A program made the translations under genes and the position numbers. 64,000 nucleotides of DNA from Quadrisphaera granulorum (lineage in GTDB: Bacteria; Actinomycetota; Actinomycetes; Actinomycetales; Quadrisphaeraceae): the NCBI RefSeq assembly GCF_003149145.1, contig NZ_QGDQ01000002.1, forward strand, positions 186,001-250,000, written 5' to 3'. This document shows positions 50,050 through 58,453 of the stretch, piece by piece; within the stretch, counting starts at the first letter, position 1; every line of letters begins with the position of its first letter. The notes below the pieces were generated by a model that worked only from the letters and a program-made list of their open reading frames with translations, was not told the origin of the DNA and did not search any database.

Positions 50050-50858
50050 GCACAGGCCTGCTCGACCCAGGAGTCGTGCGCCCCACCGCGCTGGCGCGCG
50101 CCAACCCCGTGGCGAAGCTCGCCGTGGCCCTCGTCCTGGCGTTCGGGTTGCTCTTGAGCGTCGACATCGTGACGGCGGGCACCGCCGTGGTGCTGGAGCT
50201 GGCGCTCCTGCCCCTGGCGGGGCTGGGCGCGCTCGCGGTGCTCCGGCGCAGCGCCGTGCTGTTGCTGGCTGCCGTGCCGGTGGCCGTGGTCAGCGCACTG
50301 CTGGGTGTCGACTCCGGCGCCGTCCTGGTGGACCTGGGACCGATCAGCGTCACGTCCGGATCGCTGCAGACCGGTGGGGCGATCGGGCTGCGTGTGGTGG
50401 CGATCGCCTTGCCGGGCGTCGTCCTCCTGGCAACCACGGACCCCACCGATCTGGCAGACGCCCTGGCCCAGGTGCTGCACCTCCCTGCCCGCTTCGTGCT
50501 CGGGGCTCTCGCGGCGTTCCGCGTGGTGGACGTGCTACTCGACGAGTGGCGTCAGCTCGGTCTGGCGAGGCGGGCTCGTGGTCTGGGAGGAGACGGCCTG
50601 CTGGCCTCTGCCCGCGACGTGGCGGGGCGGGCCTTCGTCCTCCTCGTCATCGCGGTGCGGCGCGCTGCCGTGCTTGCCACGGCCATGGAGGCCAGGGGAT
50701 TCGGGGCAGGCGAGCACCAGGGGGCCGACCGGACGTGGGCGCGCCCGAGCCGTCTACGTCCCGGCGACGTCGTCGTCGTCCTCGTGGGTGTGGCTGTCAC
50801 GGTGGTCTCGACCGCTGCTGGCGTGGCAGCCGGCACGTGGGAACTCGTCATCACCTGA
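50046..50858 (+). CDS. ECF transporter transmembrane (T) subunit, YkoC/EcfT type
   Basis: A 270-residue membrane protein with about five helices and the coupling-helix motifs of EcfT: LARANPVAKLAVALVLAF near the start, and the ARG motifs LARRARGLGG and AMEARGFGAG that contact the two ATPase domains. It completes the riboswitch-controlled thiamine/HMP transporter. GTG 50046 overlaps the ATPase stop. An 18-bp palindrome (50864-50881, CCTCG-CG-CGAGG core) just after the gene is too short to call as a terminator with confidence. Confidence 0.9.
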   Translation: MSTGLLDPGVVRPTALARANPVAKLAVALVLAFGLLLSVDIVTAGTAVVLELALLPLAGLGALAVLRRSAVLLLAAVPVAVVSALLGVDSGAVLVDLGPISVTSGSLQTGGAIGLRVVAIALPGVVLLATTDPTDLADALAQVLHLPARFVLGALAAFRVVDVLLDEWRQLGLARRARGLGGDGLLASARDVAGRAFVLLVIAVRRAAVLATAMEARGFGAGEHQGADRTWARPSRLRPGDVVVVLVGVAVTVVSTAAGVAAGTWELVIT

Positions 50859-51021
50859 TCGGTGTGCCTCGCGCGAGGTACGTCGATGACCGTGACTGAA
50901 CTGTGATCCTCAGGCACCTGTCGGGGGTGGGGCTCCATTACCACGAACCCCTGGGGGCGCGACACATGCGCGTCACAATTGCGCAACTCCAGCGGAAACC
51001 TCACAAGCCAACCTCCTGCTT

Positions 51022-51663
51022 GTGAGCGCAGAGACCGTCCTGACCCGAGTGCCGACCCTCCGGGCGGCCGCCCCCTTCGCCGCACCGGAGCAGGCTCCGA
51101 GTGCGGCCCTCCTCGCGCAGCCGTGGACCCTCGTCGCCGGCGGCCAGCGCCTCGTGGTGCGGCCAGCGCGTGCACAGGACCTGCCGGCCCTGGCCGGCCT
51201 CCTCGTGCGGTGCTCGCCCACCACCCGCCTCGGCTGGTCTGGCCGCGGTGGCACGGTGCTCCCGCTGGTGCAGCAGGAGGCGTGGCTGCGCGAGCCCGGC
51301 GCCGTCATCGTCGAGTCCTCCCCGGGGCGCGCCGTCGCGGTGGGCGCCCTGCGTCCGGCTACCTGCACCGGCGAGGACGACCCGATCGCCGGTGCCGTCG
51401 AGGTGCTGGTCCACGACGCGTGGCAGCGCCGCGGCATCGGCTCTGCGCTGGTCGCGCACTTCGCCGGGGCCCTGCTCGTCCAGGGGCGCACCGAGCTCCA
51501 GGTCAACCCCGACGCAGACCCGGTAGCCGCTCAGGCTCTCCTCTCCGGGCTGGGTGCTCGTGTGCGAGGCCAGCGTCACGCGCACGGTCGCTGCCCGCGG
51601 GTCCACGTGCCGCGCACCGCGCTCGACATGCTCGGCCCGCTGCGCGAGCTGTCCTACCGCTGA
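51022..51663 (+). CDS. GNAT family N-acetyltransferase
   Basis: A 213-residue protein with a GNAT core: RLVVRPARAQDLPALAGLL at the start, the acetyl-CoA motif A EVLVHDAWQRRGIGSALVAHF (near residue 135-155), and ELQVNPDADPVAAQALLSGLGARV in the C-terminal part. The family acetylates amines of small molecules or proteins. The 160 bp before it contain no gene. GTG 51022 is the start. Nothing links it to the dnaK operon that begins 160 bp later. Confidence 0.8.
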   Translation: MSAETVLTRVPTLRAAAPFAAPEQAPSAALLAQPWTLVAGGQRLVVRPARAQDLPALAGLLVRCSPTTRLGWSGRGGTVLPLVQQEAWLREPGAVIVESSPGRAVAVGALRPATCTGEDDPIAGAVEVLVHDAWQRRGIGSALVAHFAGALLVQGRTELQVNPDADPVAAQALLSGLGARVRGQRHAHGRCPRVHVPRTALDMLGPLRELSYR

Positions 51664-51714
51664 CCTCGTAGCCGTCCCGGCAGCGTCGCCGGGAACAGAT
51701 GGCATCACCTGGGA

Positions 51715-51735
51715 GTTGAGTCAAGCAGGCTCAAG
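51715..51735 (+). promoter_or_regulatory. HAIR box 1 (HspR operator)
   Basis: gTTGAGT-N7-gCTCAAG matches the HspR-associated inverted repeat consensus CTTGAGT-N7-ACTCAAG at 12 of 14 conserved positions. It lies 108 bp upstream of the dnaK start and should be bound by HspR, with DnaK as co-repressor. Confidence 0.85.
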
Positions 51736-51777
51736 TGGAGCACCCCCCGTTCGACAGAGCGGACGGGACGCGCAAGA

Positions 51778-51798
51778 CTTGAGCGGCATTCACTCAGC
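51778..51798 (+). promoter_or_regulatory. HAIR box 2 (HspR operator)
   Basis: CTTGAGc-N7-ACTCAgc matches the same consensus at 11 of 14 positions, 45 bp upstream of dnaK and 63 bp from the first box (about six helical turns), so two HspR dimers can bind on the same face of the DNA. Confidence 0.75.
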
Positions 51799-51822
51799 AG
51801 TCTGCTCTCAGGAGGAACCACC

Positions 51823-53703
51823 ATGGCCCGAGCGGTCGGCATCGACCTGGGCACCACCAACTCCGTGGTCGCGGTGCTGGAGGGCGGCGAGCCCACCGTC
51901 ATCGCGAACGCCGAGGGTGGTCGCACTACGCCGTCCGTCGTCGCGTTCGCCAAGTCTGGCGAGCCGCTCGTCGGTGAGATCGCCAAGCGTCAGGCGGTCA
52001 CCAACGTCGACAGGACCATCTCGTCCGTCAAGCGCCACATGGGCACGAACTGGACGCAGGCCATCGACGACAAGAAGTACACGGCGCAGGAGATCTCCGC
52101 CCGCGTGCTGCAGAAGCTCAAGCGCGACGCTGAGGAGTACCTCGGTGAGCCCGTGACGGACGCCGTCATCACGGTGCCGGCGTACTTCAACGACGCCCAG
52201 CGCACCGCCACCAAGGAGGCGGGCGAGATCGCCGGCCTCAACGTGCTGCGCATCATCAACGAGCCCACCGCCGCGGCCCTGGCCTACGGCCTGGACAAGG
52301 GCAAGGAAGACGAGCTCATCCTCGTCTTCGACCTCGGCGGCGGCACCTTCGACGTGTCCCTGCTCGAGGTGGGCAAGGACGCCGAAGACGGCTTCTCCAC
52401 CATCCAGGTGCGTGCCACCTCCGGTGACAACCACCTCGGTGGTGACGACTGGGACGCCGCCATCCGCGACTGGCTGGTCAAGCAGGTCAAGAACAAGGAC
52501 GGGGTCGACCTGTCCAAGGACAAGATCGCGATGCAGCGCCTCCGTGAGGCCGCGGAGCAGGCCAAGAAGGAGCTCTCGTCCGCGACGAGCACCAACATCA
52601 GCCTGCAGTACCTCTCGATGACCGAGAACGGCCCGGTCCACCTCGACGAGAAGCTCACCCGGGCTGCCTTCGAGGAGATGACCCGCCCGCTGCTCGAGCG
52701 CACCAAGGCTCCGTTCCACGCCGTCATCAAGGACGCCGACGTCAAGCTCGGCGACATCGACCACGTCGTCCTCGTCGGCGGCTCCACCCGCATGCCGGCC
52801 GTGGCCGATGTCGTGCGCGAGCTGACCGGCGGTCGGGAGCCCAACCGCGGCGTCAACCCCGACGAGGTCGTCGCCGTCGGCGCGGCCCTGCAGGCGGGTG
52901 TGCTGAAGGGCGAGCGCAAGGACGTCCTGCTCATCGACGTCACGCCGCTGAGCCTGGGTATCGAGACCAAGGGCGGGGTGATGACCAAGCTCATCGAGCG
53001 CAACACGGCCATCCCGACCAAGCGCTCCGAGGTCTTCACCACCGCTGACGACAACCAGCCGTCCGTGCTCATCCAGGTCTACCAGGGCGAGCGCCAGCTG
53101 GTGCGCGACAACAAGGCGCTGGGCACCTTCGACCTGACCGGCATCGCTCCCGCTCCGCGCGGCGTGCCGCAGATCGAGGTCACCTTCGACATCGACGCGA
53201 ACGGCATCGTCCACGTCTCCGCGAAGGACCGGGGCACCGGCAAGGAGCAGCGCATGACGATCTCCGGGGGCAGCGCGCTGTCCAAGGAGGACATCGAGCG
53301 CATGGTCAAGGACGCCGAGGCTCACGCCGAGGAAGACGCCAAGCGCCGCGAGGAGGCCGAGGTCCGCAACTCCGCGGAGCAGCTGGCCTACTCCACCGAG
53401 AAGTTCGTCTCCGACAACACCGACAAGCTCCCCGAGGACGGCGTGACCCGGGTCCGCACGGCCATCGCGGAGCTGAAGACGGCGCTCGAGGGCGACGACA
53501 TCGACGCGGTGAAGACCAAGCAGGAGGAGCTGGCCAAGGTCAGCCAGGACCTCGGCTCTGCCCTGTACAGCCAGGGTGAGGGCGGTGCCGCTGGTGCGTC
53601 GGCGGGTGCTGGTGCCTCCGGTGCCGCCTCGGCGTCGTCCGCTCAGGACGACGTGGTCGACGCGGAGGTCGTCGACGACGACTCGGAGGGTCGCAAGAAG
53701 TGA
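51823..53703 (+). CDS. dnaK: Chaperone DnaK (Hsp70)
   Basis: A 626-residue Hsp70: the ATPase domain begins [17 protein letters not shown] with the phosphate-binding loop, followed by [28 protein letters not shown] and [13 protein letters not shown]; the substrate-binding domain has [14 protein letters not shown] and VQVYQGER-like segments; the C-terminal lid ends in an Ala/Gly-rich stretch and [12 protein letters not shown]. It folds and protects proteins with DnaJ and GrpE, and acts as HspR co-repressor. AGGAGG precedes ATG 51823. Two HAIR boxes lie upstream. It overlaps grpE (GTGA). Confidence 0.98.
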   Translation: MARAVGIDLGTTNSVVAVLEGGEPTVIANAEGGRTTPSVVAFAKSGEPLVGEIAKRQAVTNVDRTISSVKRHMGTNWTQAIDDKKYTAQEISARVLQKLKRDAEEYLGEPVTDAVITVPAYFNDAQRTATKEAGEIAGLNVLRIINEPTAAALAYGLDKGKEDELILVFDLGGGTFDVSLLEVGKDAEDGFSTIQVRATSGDNHLGGDDWDAAIRDWLVKQVKNKDGVDLSKDKIAMQRLREAAEQAKKELSSATSTNISLQYLSMTENGPVHLDEKLTRAAFEEMTRPLLERTKAPFHAVIKDADVKLGDIDHVVLVGGSTRMPAVADVVRELTGGREPNRGVNPDEVVAVGAALQAGVLKGERKDVLLIDVTPLSLGIETKGGVMTKLIERNTAIPTKRSEVFTTADDNQPSVLIQVYQGERQLVRDNKALGTFDLTGIAPAPRGVPQIEVTFDIDANGIVHVSAKDRGTGKEQRMTISGGSALSKEDIERMVKDAEAHAEEDAKRREEAEVRNSAEQLAYSTEKFVSDNTDKLPEDGVTRVRTAIAELKTALEGDDIDAVKTKQEELAKVSQDLGSALYSQGEGGAAGASAGAGASGAASASSAQDDVVDAEVVDDDSEGRKK

Positions 53704-54326
53704 CCGCTGGTCCCCAGCAGCCCCAGCACGCCGAGGAGCCGGTGGTGGTGCGTGACAAGCGCCGCCTCGACCCCGAGACGGGCACGGTGCGTACTCCGCC
53801 CGGTGAGCAGCCCCTCGCAGGGGCTGCCAGCCAGCCGGAGCAGGGCGAGCAGGCGTTCACCGCCGACGAGCCCGCGACGGCGGAGGCCAGCGACGAGCTG
53901 GCCGCCGCCCGCGGCCTGGCCGAGGAGCGCCTGGGAGACCTGCAGCGGCTGCAGGCGGAGTACGTCAACTACCGCCGCCGGGTCGATCGTGACCGCGACG
54001 TCGCCCGCGCCAGCGCCACCACGAGCCTGCTCGAGGCGCTGCTGCCGGTGCTCGACGATGTCGAGCTCGCCCGTCAGCACGGCGACCTCGAGGGTGGTCC
54101 CTTCGCCGCCATCAGCGACAAGCTGGAAGCAGCCCTGGGTCGCTTCGGGCTCTCGCGCTACGGACAGGTCGGCGAATCGTTCGACCCGTCCGTGCACGAG
54201 GCGCTGATGCACTCCGAGAGCGCGGAGGTCACCGAGACGGTGGTGACCACCGTGCTGCAGCCCGGCTACAAGGTCGGGGAGAAGGTGCTGCGGCCCGCCC
54301 GGGTCGCTGTCACCTCCCCCGCCTGA
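53700..54326 (+). CDS. grpE: Nucleotide exchange factor GrpE
   Basis: A 208-residue protein. The first 70 residues are acidic and disordered; then come the long dimer helix ([48 protein letters not shown]) and the C-terminal beta domain ([10 protein letters not shown]-like [34 protein letters not shown]). It releases ADP from DnaK. GTG 53700 overlaps the dnaK stop. A strong hairpin lies between its stop and dnaJ. Confidence 0.97.
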   Translation: MTAGPQQPQHAEEPVVVRDKRRLDPETGTVRTPPGEQPLAGAASQPEQGEQAFTADEPATAEASDELAAARGLAEERLGDLQRLQAEYVNYRRRVDRDRDVARASATTSLLEALLPVLDDVELARQHGDLEGGPFAAISDKLEAALGRFGLSRYGQVGESFDPSVHEALMHSESAEVTETVVTTVLQPGYKVGEKVLRPARVAVTSPA

Positions 54327-54339
54327 GCACCCATCAGAC

Positions 54340-54378
54340 CCGACCCGCGCCCCGGTTACCCCGGGGCGCGGGTCGGGG
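54340..54378 (+). terminator. 17-bp perfect hairpin between grpE and dnaJ
   Basis: CCCGACCCGCGCCCCGG (54340-54356) pairs exactly with 54362-54378, with a 5-nt loop, in the 70-bp space between grpE and dnaJ. It resembles a partial terminator or an mRNA-processing or stabilising element that would make less DnaJ and HspR than DnaK and GrpE. A ribosome site (GGAGG) for dnaJ follows. Confidence 0.65.
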
Positions 54379-54396
54379 TGTTCCCGGAGGAACCCC

Positions 54397-55458
54397 ATGG
54401 CCGGACAGGACTGGCTCGAGAAGGACTTCTACAAGACCCTCGGCGTCTCCAGCGACGCCTCACAGGACGACGTGCGCAAGGCCTACCGCAAGCTCGCACG
54501 CACCTTGCACCCCGACGCCAACCCCGGTGACGCCTCGGCTGAGGCGCGTTTCAAGGAAGTCGGCGAGGCGTACTCCGTCCTCAACGACCCCGAGCAGCGC
54601 CAGCAGTACGACGCCGTGCGCGCCATGGCCGGTGGCCGAGCCCGCTTTACCTCGGGTGCCGCCGGGCCGTCTGGCCCGGGCGGGGCTGCGGGCTTCGAAG
54701 ACCTCTTCGGAGGGCTCTTCGGTGGTGCGGGCGGCGCACAGCGCGTGCGTTACGGCGCTCCGGGTGGCGCGGGTGCGGCCGGTGCCGGGCCCGACGTCGA
54801 GGACCTCTTGGCGAGCATGTTCAGCGGTGCCGCAGGGCGTGGAGGCCCTGCCGGCTTCCAGGCACCACCGGGTGCCGGCGGGCGGCGCACCGGCGTCGAT
54901 CTCGAAGCCGAGACCACGCTGCCCTTCGCCGACGCCGTCGGCGGCGCGACCGTCACGCTCAGCGTGGACGGCCAACCGCTGACCACCCGCGTTCCGCCGG
55001 GGGTCCGCGACGGCCAGCGCATCCGCTTGCGGGGCAAGGGGCGCCCGGGTCCGCGCGGCGGAGATCCCGGTGACCTCTTCATCACCGTCCACGTGGAGCC
55101 GCACCCAGTCTTCACGCGTGACGGTGACGACCTGCGCCTCACGCTACCCATCACCTTCGACGAGGCGGCGCTCGGCGCCGAGGTCACGGCTCCCACTCTC
55201 GACGGCGGCACGGTGCGCCTCAAGGTGCCGGCCGGTACGCCGTCAGGGCGCACGCTGCGCGTCAAGGGGCGGGGCGTCCGCCGTGGGGACAACTCCGGCG
55301 ACCTCCTGGTGACGACGCAGGTGGTGGTCCCACAGCGCCTGGACAGCGCGGCGCGCGCCGCCGTCGAGGCCTTCCGGGCCGCCGTCTCCGGTGCCGACGG
55401 CGCGGATCCCCGCGCTGACCTGCTCGCTCGCGCCCGCGGCGCCGCCGGGGGGAGGTGA
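54397..55458 (+). CDS. dnaJ: DnaJ-type co-chaperone without zinc finger
   Basis: A 353-residue Hsp40. The J domain has the invariant HPD in LHPDANPGD (near residue 38), then a Gly/Phe-rich region (FEDLFGGLFGGAGG), then two beta-sandwich substrate domains (GVDLEAETTLPFADAVGG, RVPPGVRDGQRIRLRGKG, VKGRGVRRGDNSGDLLV). No C-x-x-C-x-G-x-G repeats are present, so it is a type II (CbpA-like) protein, although it occupies the place of DnaJ1 in the operon. It stimulates the DnaK ATPase and delivers substrate. The hspR gene follows after 6 bp. Confidence 0.93.
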   Translation: MAGQDWLEKDFYKTLGVSSDASQDDVRKAYRKLARTLHPDANPGDASAEARFKEVGEAYSVLNDPEQRQQYDAVRAMAGGRARFTSGAAGPSGPGGAAGFEDLFGGLFGGAGGAQRVRYGAPGGAGAAGAGPDVEDLLASMFSGAAGRGGPAGFQAPPGAGGRRTGVDLEAETTLPFADAVGGATVTLSVDGQPLTTRVPPGVRDGQRIRLRGKGRPGPRGGDPGDLFITVHVEPHPVFTRDGDDLRLTLPITFDEAALGAEVTAPTLDGGTVRLKVPAGTPSGRTLRVKGRGVRRGDNSGDLLVTTQVVVPQRLDSAARAAVEAFRAAVSGADGADPRADLLARARGAAGGR

Positions 55459-55464
55459 CGCCTC

Positions 55465-55935
55465 GTGGAGCAGCGGGACGACAGGTCGGGCCTGCACCCC
55501 GACGCCGCCGTCTTCGTGATCTCGGTCGCTGCTGAGCTCGCCGGCATGCACCCGCAGACGCTGCGCCAGTACGACCGGCTCGGCCTCGTCTCGCCCTCGC
55601 GGACGTCAGGACGGGGACGGCGCTACTCCCCGCGCGACGTCGTGATGCTGCGCGAGGTGCAGCGCCTGTCCCAGGAGGAGGGCGTCAACCTCGCGGGCAT
55701 CAAACGCATCCTCGAGCTGGAAAACCAGGTCACCGCGCTGCAGTCGCGGGTGGAGGAGCTCACGGACGAGCTGGGGCACGTGTACGCGGCGCTCCAGCGG
55801 TCCCGGCGGGTGTTCGCCGCCGGGCCTGAGGGTGACGTGGTTGCCGTCGAGCGCGGACAGCGCCCTCGGCGCTCCACCTCAGCGTTCGGACGCCCCTCAG
55901 GGGCGCTCGTCGTCTGGCGCCCGCCCGCGCGCTGA
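55465..55935 (+). CDS. hspR: Heat-shock repressor HspR (MerR family)
   Basis: A 156-residue regulator with a MerR-type helix-turn-helix and wing (FVISVAAELAGMHPQTLRQYDRLGLVSPSRTSGRGRRYSPRDV), a coiled-coil helix (EGVNLAGIKRILELENQVTALQSRVEEL), and a longer basic C-terminal tail (RGQRPRRSTSAFGRPSG) than in many relatives. It binds the HAIR boxes upstream of dnaK and represses the operon until DnaK is drawn off by unfolded protein. GTG 55465 is the start. The last gene of the operon. Confidence 0.95.
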   Translation: MEQRDDRSGLHPDAAVFVISVAAELAGMHPQTLRQYDRLGLVSPSRTSGRGRRYSPRDVVMLREVQRLSQEEGVNLAGIKRILELENQVTALQSRVEELTDELGHVYAALQRSRRVFAAGPEGDVVAVERGQRPRRSTSAFGRPSGALVVWRPPAR

Positions 55936-56024
55936 CGCGCTCCCGGCGGACTGTCAGACCCTGGCCCTAGCGTGCCGATCGGCGCGGATGGGCCGGGTGA
56001 GGTGGCGGGAAGTTCCGCCCAGCA

Positions 56025-56044
56025 TCGAACATTCGTTCTAGTAT
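56025..56044 (+). promoter_or_regulatory. SOS/LexA-like box overlapping a TAGTAT -10 element
   Basis: TCGAAC-attc-GTTCTA (56025-56040) matches the actinobacterial LexA box TCGAAC-N4-GTTCGA at 11 of 12 positions, and overlaps TAGTAT (56039-56044), a good -10 hexamer. It precedes the first DUF4262 gene by about 120 bp. A matching arrangement is found before the second DUF4262 gene (58393-58412). Confidence 0.55.
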
Positions 56045-56162
56045 TCAGTGACCAGAACGTGAGGGTGTGTTGACGGTTTGTCACACGCGCCACGTACGTC
56101 ACGTCTGTCACACTTGTCATTTAGGGTGGGTCCGGCAGGCGAGAACTGAGGAGGCGGCTCCG

Positions 56163-56645
56163 ATGATGCGTGTGGACCACAGGGTGGTCGAGGCCCTGGA
56201 CGAGCACCGCCGTCTCATCGACGAGCAGGGCTGGTCGGTCGTCTCCGTCGGGGGCGCCGGGCGTCGTGCCCTGCCGTTCTCCCACACCGTCGGCCTCACG
56301 CGGCTGGGGCACCCCGAGCTGCTCGTCAGTGGGCGTGGTCCCGCCGAGGCCCGCTGCCTGCTCGGCGTCCTCGGTGACGAGGTGCTCGCGGGCCACCGGT
56401 TCCACGTGGGCGACGTGCTGCGCCGCGGCCCGTGGCCGCAGCTGCGGCTCCTGCGCGTCACCTCGCCGGAGGCGCTCGTGGTGGCGCAGGCCGTCGCCGC
56501 GGACGACGTCGAGATCCCCGCGCTGCAGGTCGTCTGGTGCGACGACGACGGTCGCTGGCCGTGGGATCCCGACCGCCCCACCGGCGCCGTCGGGCAGCAG
56601 CTGTTCGCCCGCGCCCCCAAGATCGCCGTCCCTCGCCAGTTCTAA
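56163..56645 (+). CDS. DUF4262 family protein, first copy
   Basis: A 160-residue soluble protein with the DUF4262 core: EQGWSVVSVGGAG..LPFSHTVGLTRLGHPELLVSGRGP, an Arg-rich middle, and a C-terminal VEIPALQVVWCDDDGRWPWDP. The family's function is unknown. ATG 56163 and ATG 56166 are both usable; GAGGAGG (about 56149-56155) favours 56163. It shares its plan with the protein at 58454 (TVGL...HPELL...PALQ...D.GRWPW). A candidate DNA-damage promoter lies upstream. The 217 bp that follow contain only the YefM operator. Confidence 0.75.
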   Translation: MMRVDHRVVEALDEHRRLIDEQGWSVVSVGGAGRRALPFSHTVGLTRLGHPELLVSGRGPAEARCLLGVLGDEVLAGHRFHVGDVLRRGPWPQLRLLRVTSPEALVVAQAVAADDVEIPALQVVWCDDDGRWPWDPDRPTGAVGQQLFARAPKIAVPRQF

Positions 56646-56820
56646 ACCTCTCGCGAAGACTGCGCCCGGCGTCGACCTCGTACATCTCGGCGCCAGACGC
56701 TATTGGGTAAACCCCTTCGTTGACGATCAAGGACCTGCGCGCCACGTCGGCCTCGTCAGGACAGTGCCCAGTTGAGGCAGTTTCCGAGGGTGGGAAACAG
56801 TCGCGCAGTAGGTGGTAGGC

Positions 56821-56836
56821 GTACAGTTTCTTGTAC
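56821..56836 (+). promoter_or_regulatory. YefM-type operator GTACA-N6-TGTAC
   Basis: GTACA-gtttct-TGTAC is a perfect 5-bp inverted repeat ending 27 bp before the antitoxin start. Enterobacterial YefM binds TGTACA-containing repeats in its own promoter, so this is a likely autoregulatory site. Confidence 0.6.
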
Positions 56837-56863
56837 CAGAGGACGATCTGGCTGCAGGAGGTG

Positions 56864-57136
56864 ATGTCGGTGTCTGTGACTGCGAGCGAAGCCCGAGCGC
56901 GGCTGTTCCCGCTCATCGAGCAGGTGAACGCTGACCAGGTGGCGGTCGAGATCGTCTCCAAGAAAGGGACGGCGTATCTCGTGCCGGCTGCTGAGTACGA
57001 GTCGCTGCTGGAGACCATGCATTTGCTGCGCTCGCCCGCCAATGCGGAAAGGCTGCGCGCGAGCGTCGCCGCTGCGCAAGGAGGTCGCGTCCAGGAGCGG
57101 GCACTCGTCGAGCCGACCGCGCCCGAGGTCTCGTGA
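56864..57136 (+). CDS. Phd/YefM family antitoxin
   Basis: A 90-residue protein with the YefM N-terminal DNA-binding fold: VTASEARARLFPLIEQVNADQVAVEIVSKKGTAYLVPAAEYESLLETMHLL, followed by a disordered tail with RSPANAERLRASVA that wraps the toxin. ATG 56864 gives the usual family start but sits only 2 bp from the AGGAGG site (56856-56861); GTG 56870 has better spacing and is an alternative. GTGA overlap joins it to the toxin gene. Confidence 0.9.
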   Translation: MSVSVTASEARARLFPLIEQVNADQVAVEIVSKKGTAYLVPAAEYESLLETMHLLRSPANAERLRASVAAAQGGRVQERALVEPTAPEVS

Positions 57137-57384
57137 GGCTGGTCTTCACCGAGGAGGGCTGGCAGGACTATGAGACGTGGGTTGACCAGCGCAAGGTGCT
57201 GCTCAGGATCAACCGCATGCTCGAAGAGGCGAAGCGCGATCCGGGTTCGGGGATCGGCAAGCCCGAGCGGCTCTCTGGTGATCTGGCCGGTTACTGGTCG
57301 CGGCGGATCGACCAGGAACACCGCCTCGTCTACACGGTGATCAGCGGTGATCTCGTGGTGGTCCAGGCCCGCTACCACTACTGA
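57133..57384 (+). CDS. Txe/YoeB family RNase toxin
   Basis: An 83-residue RelE-superfamily toxin: LVFTEEGWQDYETWVDQRKVLLRINRMLEEAKRDPGSGIGKPERLSGDLAGYWSRRIDQEHRLVYTV in continuous family pattern, with the catalytic Glu, Arg and C-terminal His-Tyr (YHY) in place. YoeB cuts mRNA at the ribosomal A site. It is held in check by the YefM antitoxin encoded just upstream, and starts at GTG 57133 over the antitoxin stop. Confidence 0.93.
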   Translation: MRLVFTEEGWQDYETWVDQRKVLLRINRMLEEAKRDPGSGIGKPERLSGDLAGYWSRRIDQEHRLVYTVISGDLVVVQARYHY

Positions 57385-57397
57385 CGCAGCTGGTACC

Positions 57398-58348
57398 TCA
57401 GTGCCAGATGCGGGCGGAACGTTCGCGCCAGTAGGTCGCGGGCTCCTGCGCCAGCGGCGTCAGAGCGTGCAGGGCGTCGTCGTCGAGATCGAGCCGTGCT
57501 GCGGTTGCTCCGCTGGCGACCTGGTCGGGCGTCACCGCACCTGACAGCACGACGCCGGCCCACGGTTGGGCCAGTGCCGTGGCGAGTGCCAGCTGGTCGA
57601 GCGGAACGTCGATCTCCGCGGCGATGCGCTGGGCGTCGGCGTCGCCACCGGGGGCCAGCCGTCCGTTGGCCAGGGATTCCTTGACGACGACGAGCCACCC
57701 GGCAGCAGCGGCCTCCGCGAGCGCACGTCCCGCCGAGGGCTCGAGGGGGTTCCAGGTGGTCTGGACGGCACTGAACAGCGGCTCGCAGTCGACGTCGACC
57801 TCCAGGGCAGAGCGGACCACGTCTGCCTGGCGCGGCCCAGACGCCGACAGGCCGATCCGCAGGCCCCGCTCGCGCTCGGCGGCCAGGGTGCGCAGGAGGG
57901 CGTCGTCGTGGAGCACCGGACTGTCCGGCGTTACCGAGTGCACCTGGTAGAGACGCAGGTGATCGCCGAGCAGCGCGCGGGTTTCGGCCAGCTGCTCGCG
58001 GAAGGCCGCGAGGGAGTGGTCCTTGACCTCGTGGACCTCGGCGTCCATGCGCCACCCGCCCACGTACCGGTAGCCCCACTTCGAGGCGACGACGAGCCGC
58101 GGGTCTGCTGCGACGTCGGGGCGCGACGCCAGCCAGTGCGCGAGGAACTCCTCCGCCCGTCCGTAGGAGCGCGCGGTGTCGAAGTGCCGCACCCCCGCAG
58201 CCCAGGCGGCGTCGAGGACGGCGGCCGCGCGGTCCCGCATCGCCTCGACGGACCTGTCGGCGCCGAGGTCGTCGTCCCGACCGGCGGTGATGTACGCGGG
58301 CCGCCCCAGTGCCGCCAGCCCCAGCCCGAGTCGGGCGACGTCGTCCAT
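57398..58348 (-). CDS. Aldo/keto reductase
   Basis: A 316-residue TIM-barrel reductase with the catalytic tetrad visible: Asp and Tyr in HFDTARSYGRAE, Lys in VASKWGYRYVGG and His in YQVHSVTPDSP. It reduces a carbonyl compound with NAD(P)H. Residues VVVKESLANGRLAP and the start ARLGLGLAALGRPAYIT are typical of the family branch related to D-threo-aldose/L-fucose dehydrogenases. It is convergent with yoeB (13 bp apart) and divergent from the second DUF4262 gene. The substrate is not known. Confidence 0.85.
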   Translation of the reverse strand: MDDVARLGLGLAALGRPAYITAGRDDDLGADRSVEAMRDRAAAVLDAAWAAGVRHFDTARSYGRAEEFLAHWLASRPDVAADPRLVVASKWGYRYVGGWRMDAEVHEVKDHSLAAFREQLAETRALLGDHLRLYQVHSVTPDSPVLHDDALLRTLAAERERGLRIGLSASGPRQADVVRSALEVDVDCEPLFSAVQTTWNPLEPSAGRALAEAAAAGWLVVVKESLANGRLAPGGDADAQRIAAEIDVPLDQLALATALAQPWAGVVLSGAVTPDQVASGATAARLDLDDDALHALTPLAQEPATYWRERSARIWH

Positions 58349-58392
58349 GACGCCGTTGTACCCGATGTCCGACGTCCGGAATCGCCGGACTG

Positions 58393-58412
58393 TCGTACGT
58401 GTGTTCTAGCTT
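58393..58412 (+). promoter_or_regulatory. SOS-like box with TAGCTT -10 element before the second DUF4262 gene
   Basis: TCGTAC-gtgt-GTTCTA (58393-58408) matches the LexA box at 10 of 12 positions and overlaps TAGCTT (58407-58412). Base for base it resembles the first site (TCGwAC-N4-GTTCTAG-2-TTC-1-GTG), in the same position relative to the -10, 42 bp before ATG 58454. Confidence 0.5.
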
Positions 58413-58453
58413 CTGTGGTGCGGGGGATCGGCGCGAGATCAGGAGCGAGAGCC

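Noticed and set aside
47529-50480. Long minus-strand frame (about 980 codons) opposite the ECF transporter operon
   Set aside because: Ser/Arg/Pro/Thr-rich shadow of well-supported plus-strand transporter genes and the TPP riboswitch.
51808-53325. 505-codon minus-strand frame opposite dnaK
   Set aside because: Antisense reading of a highly conserved gene; such mirrored frames opposite dnaK are a known artefact of GC-rich codon use.
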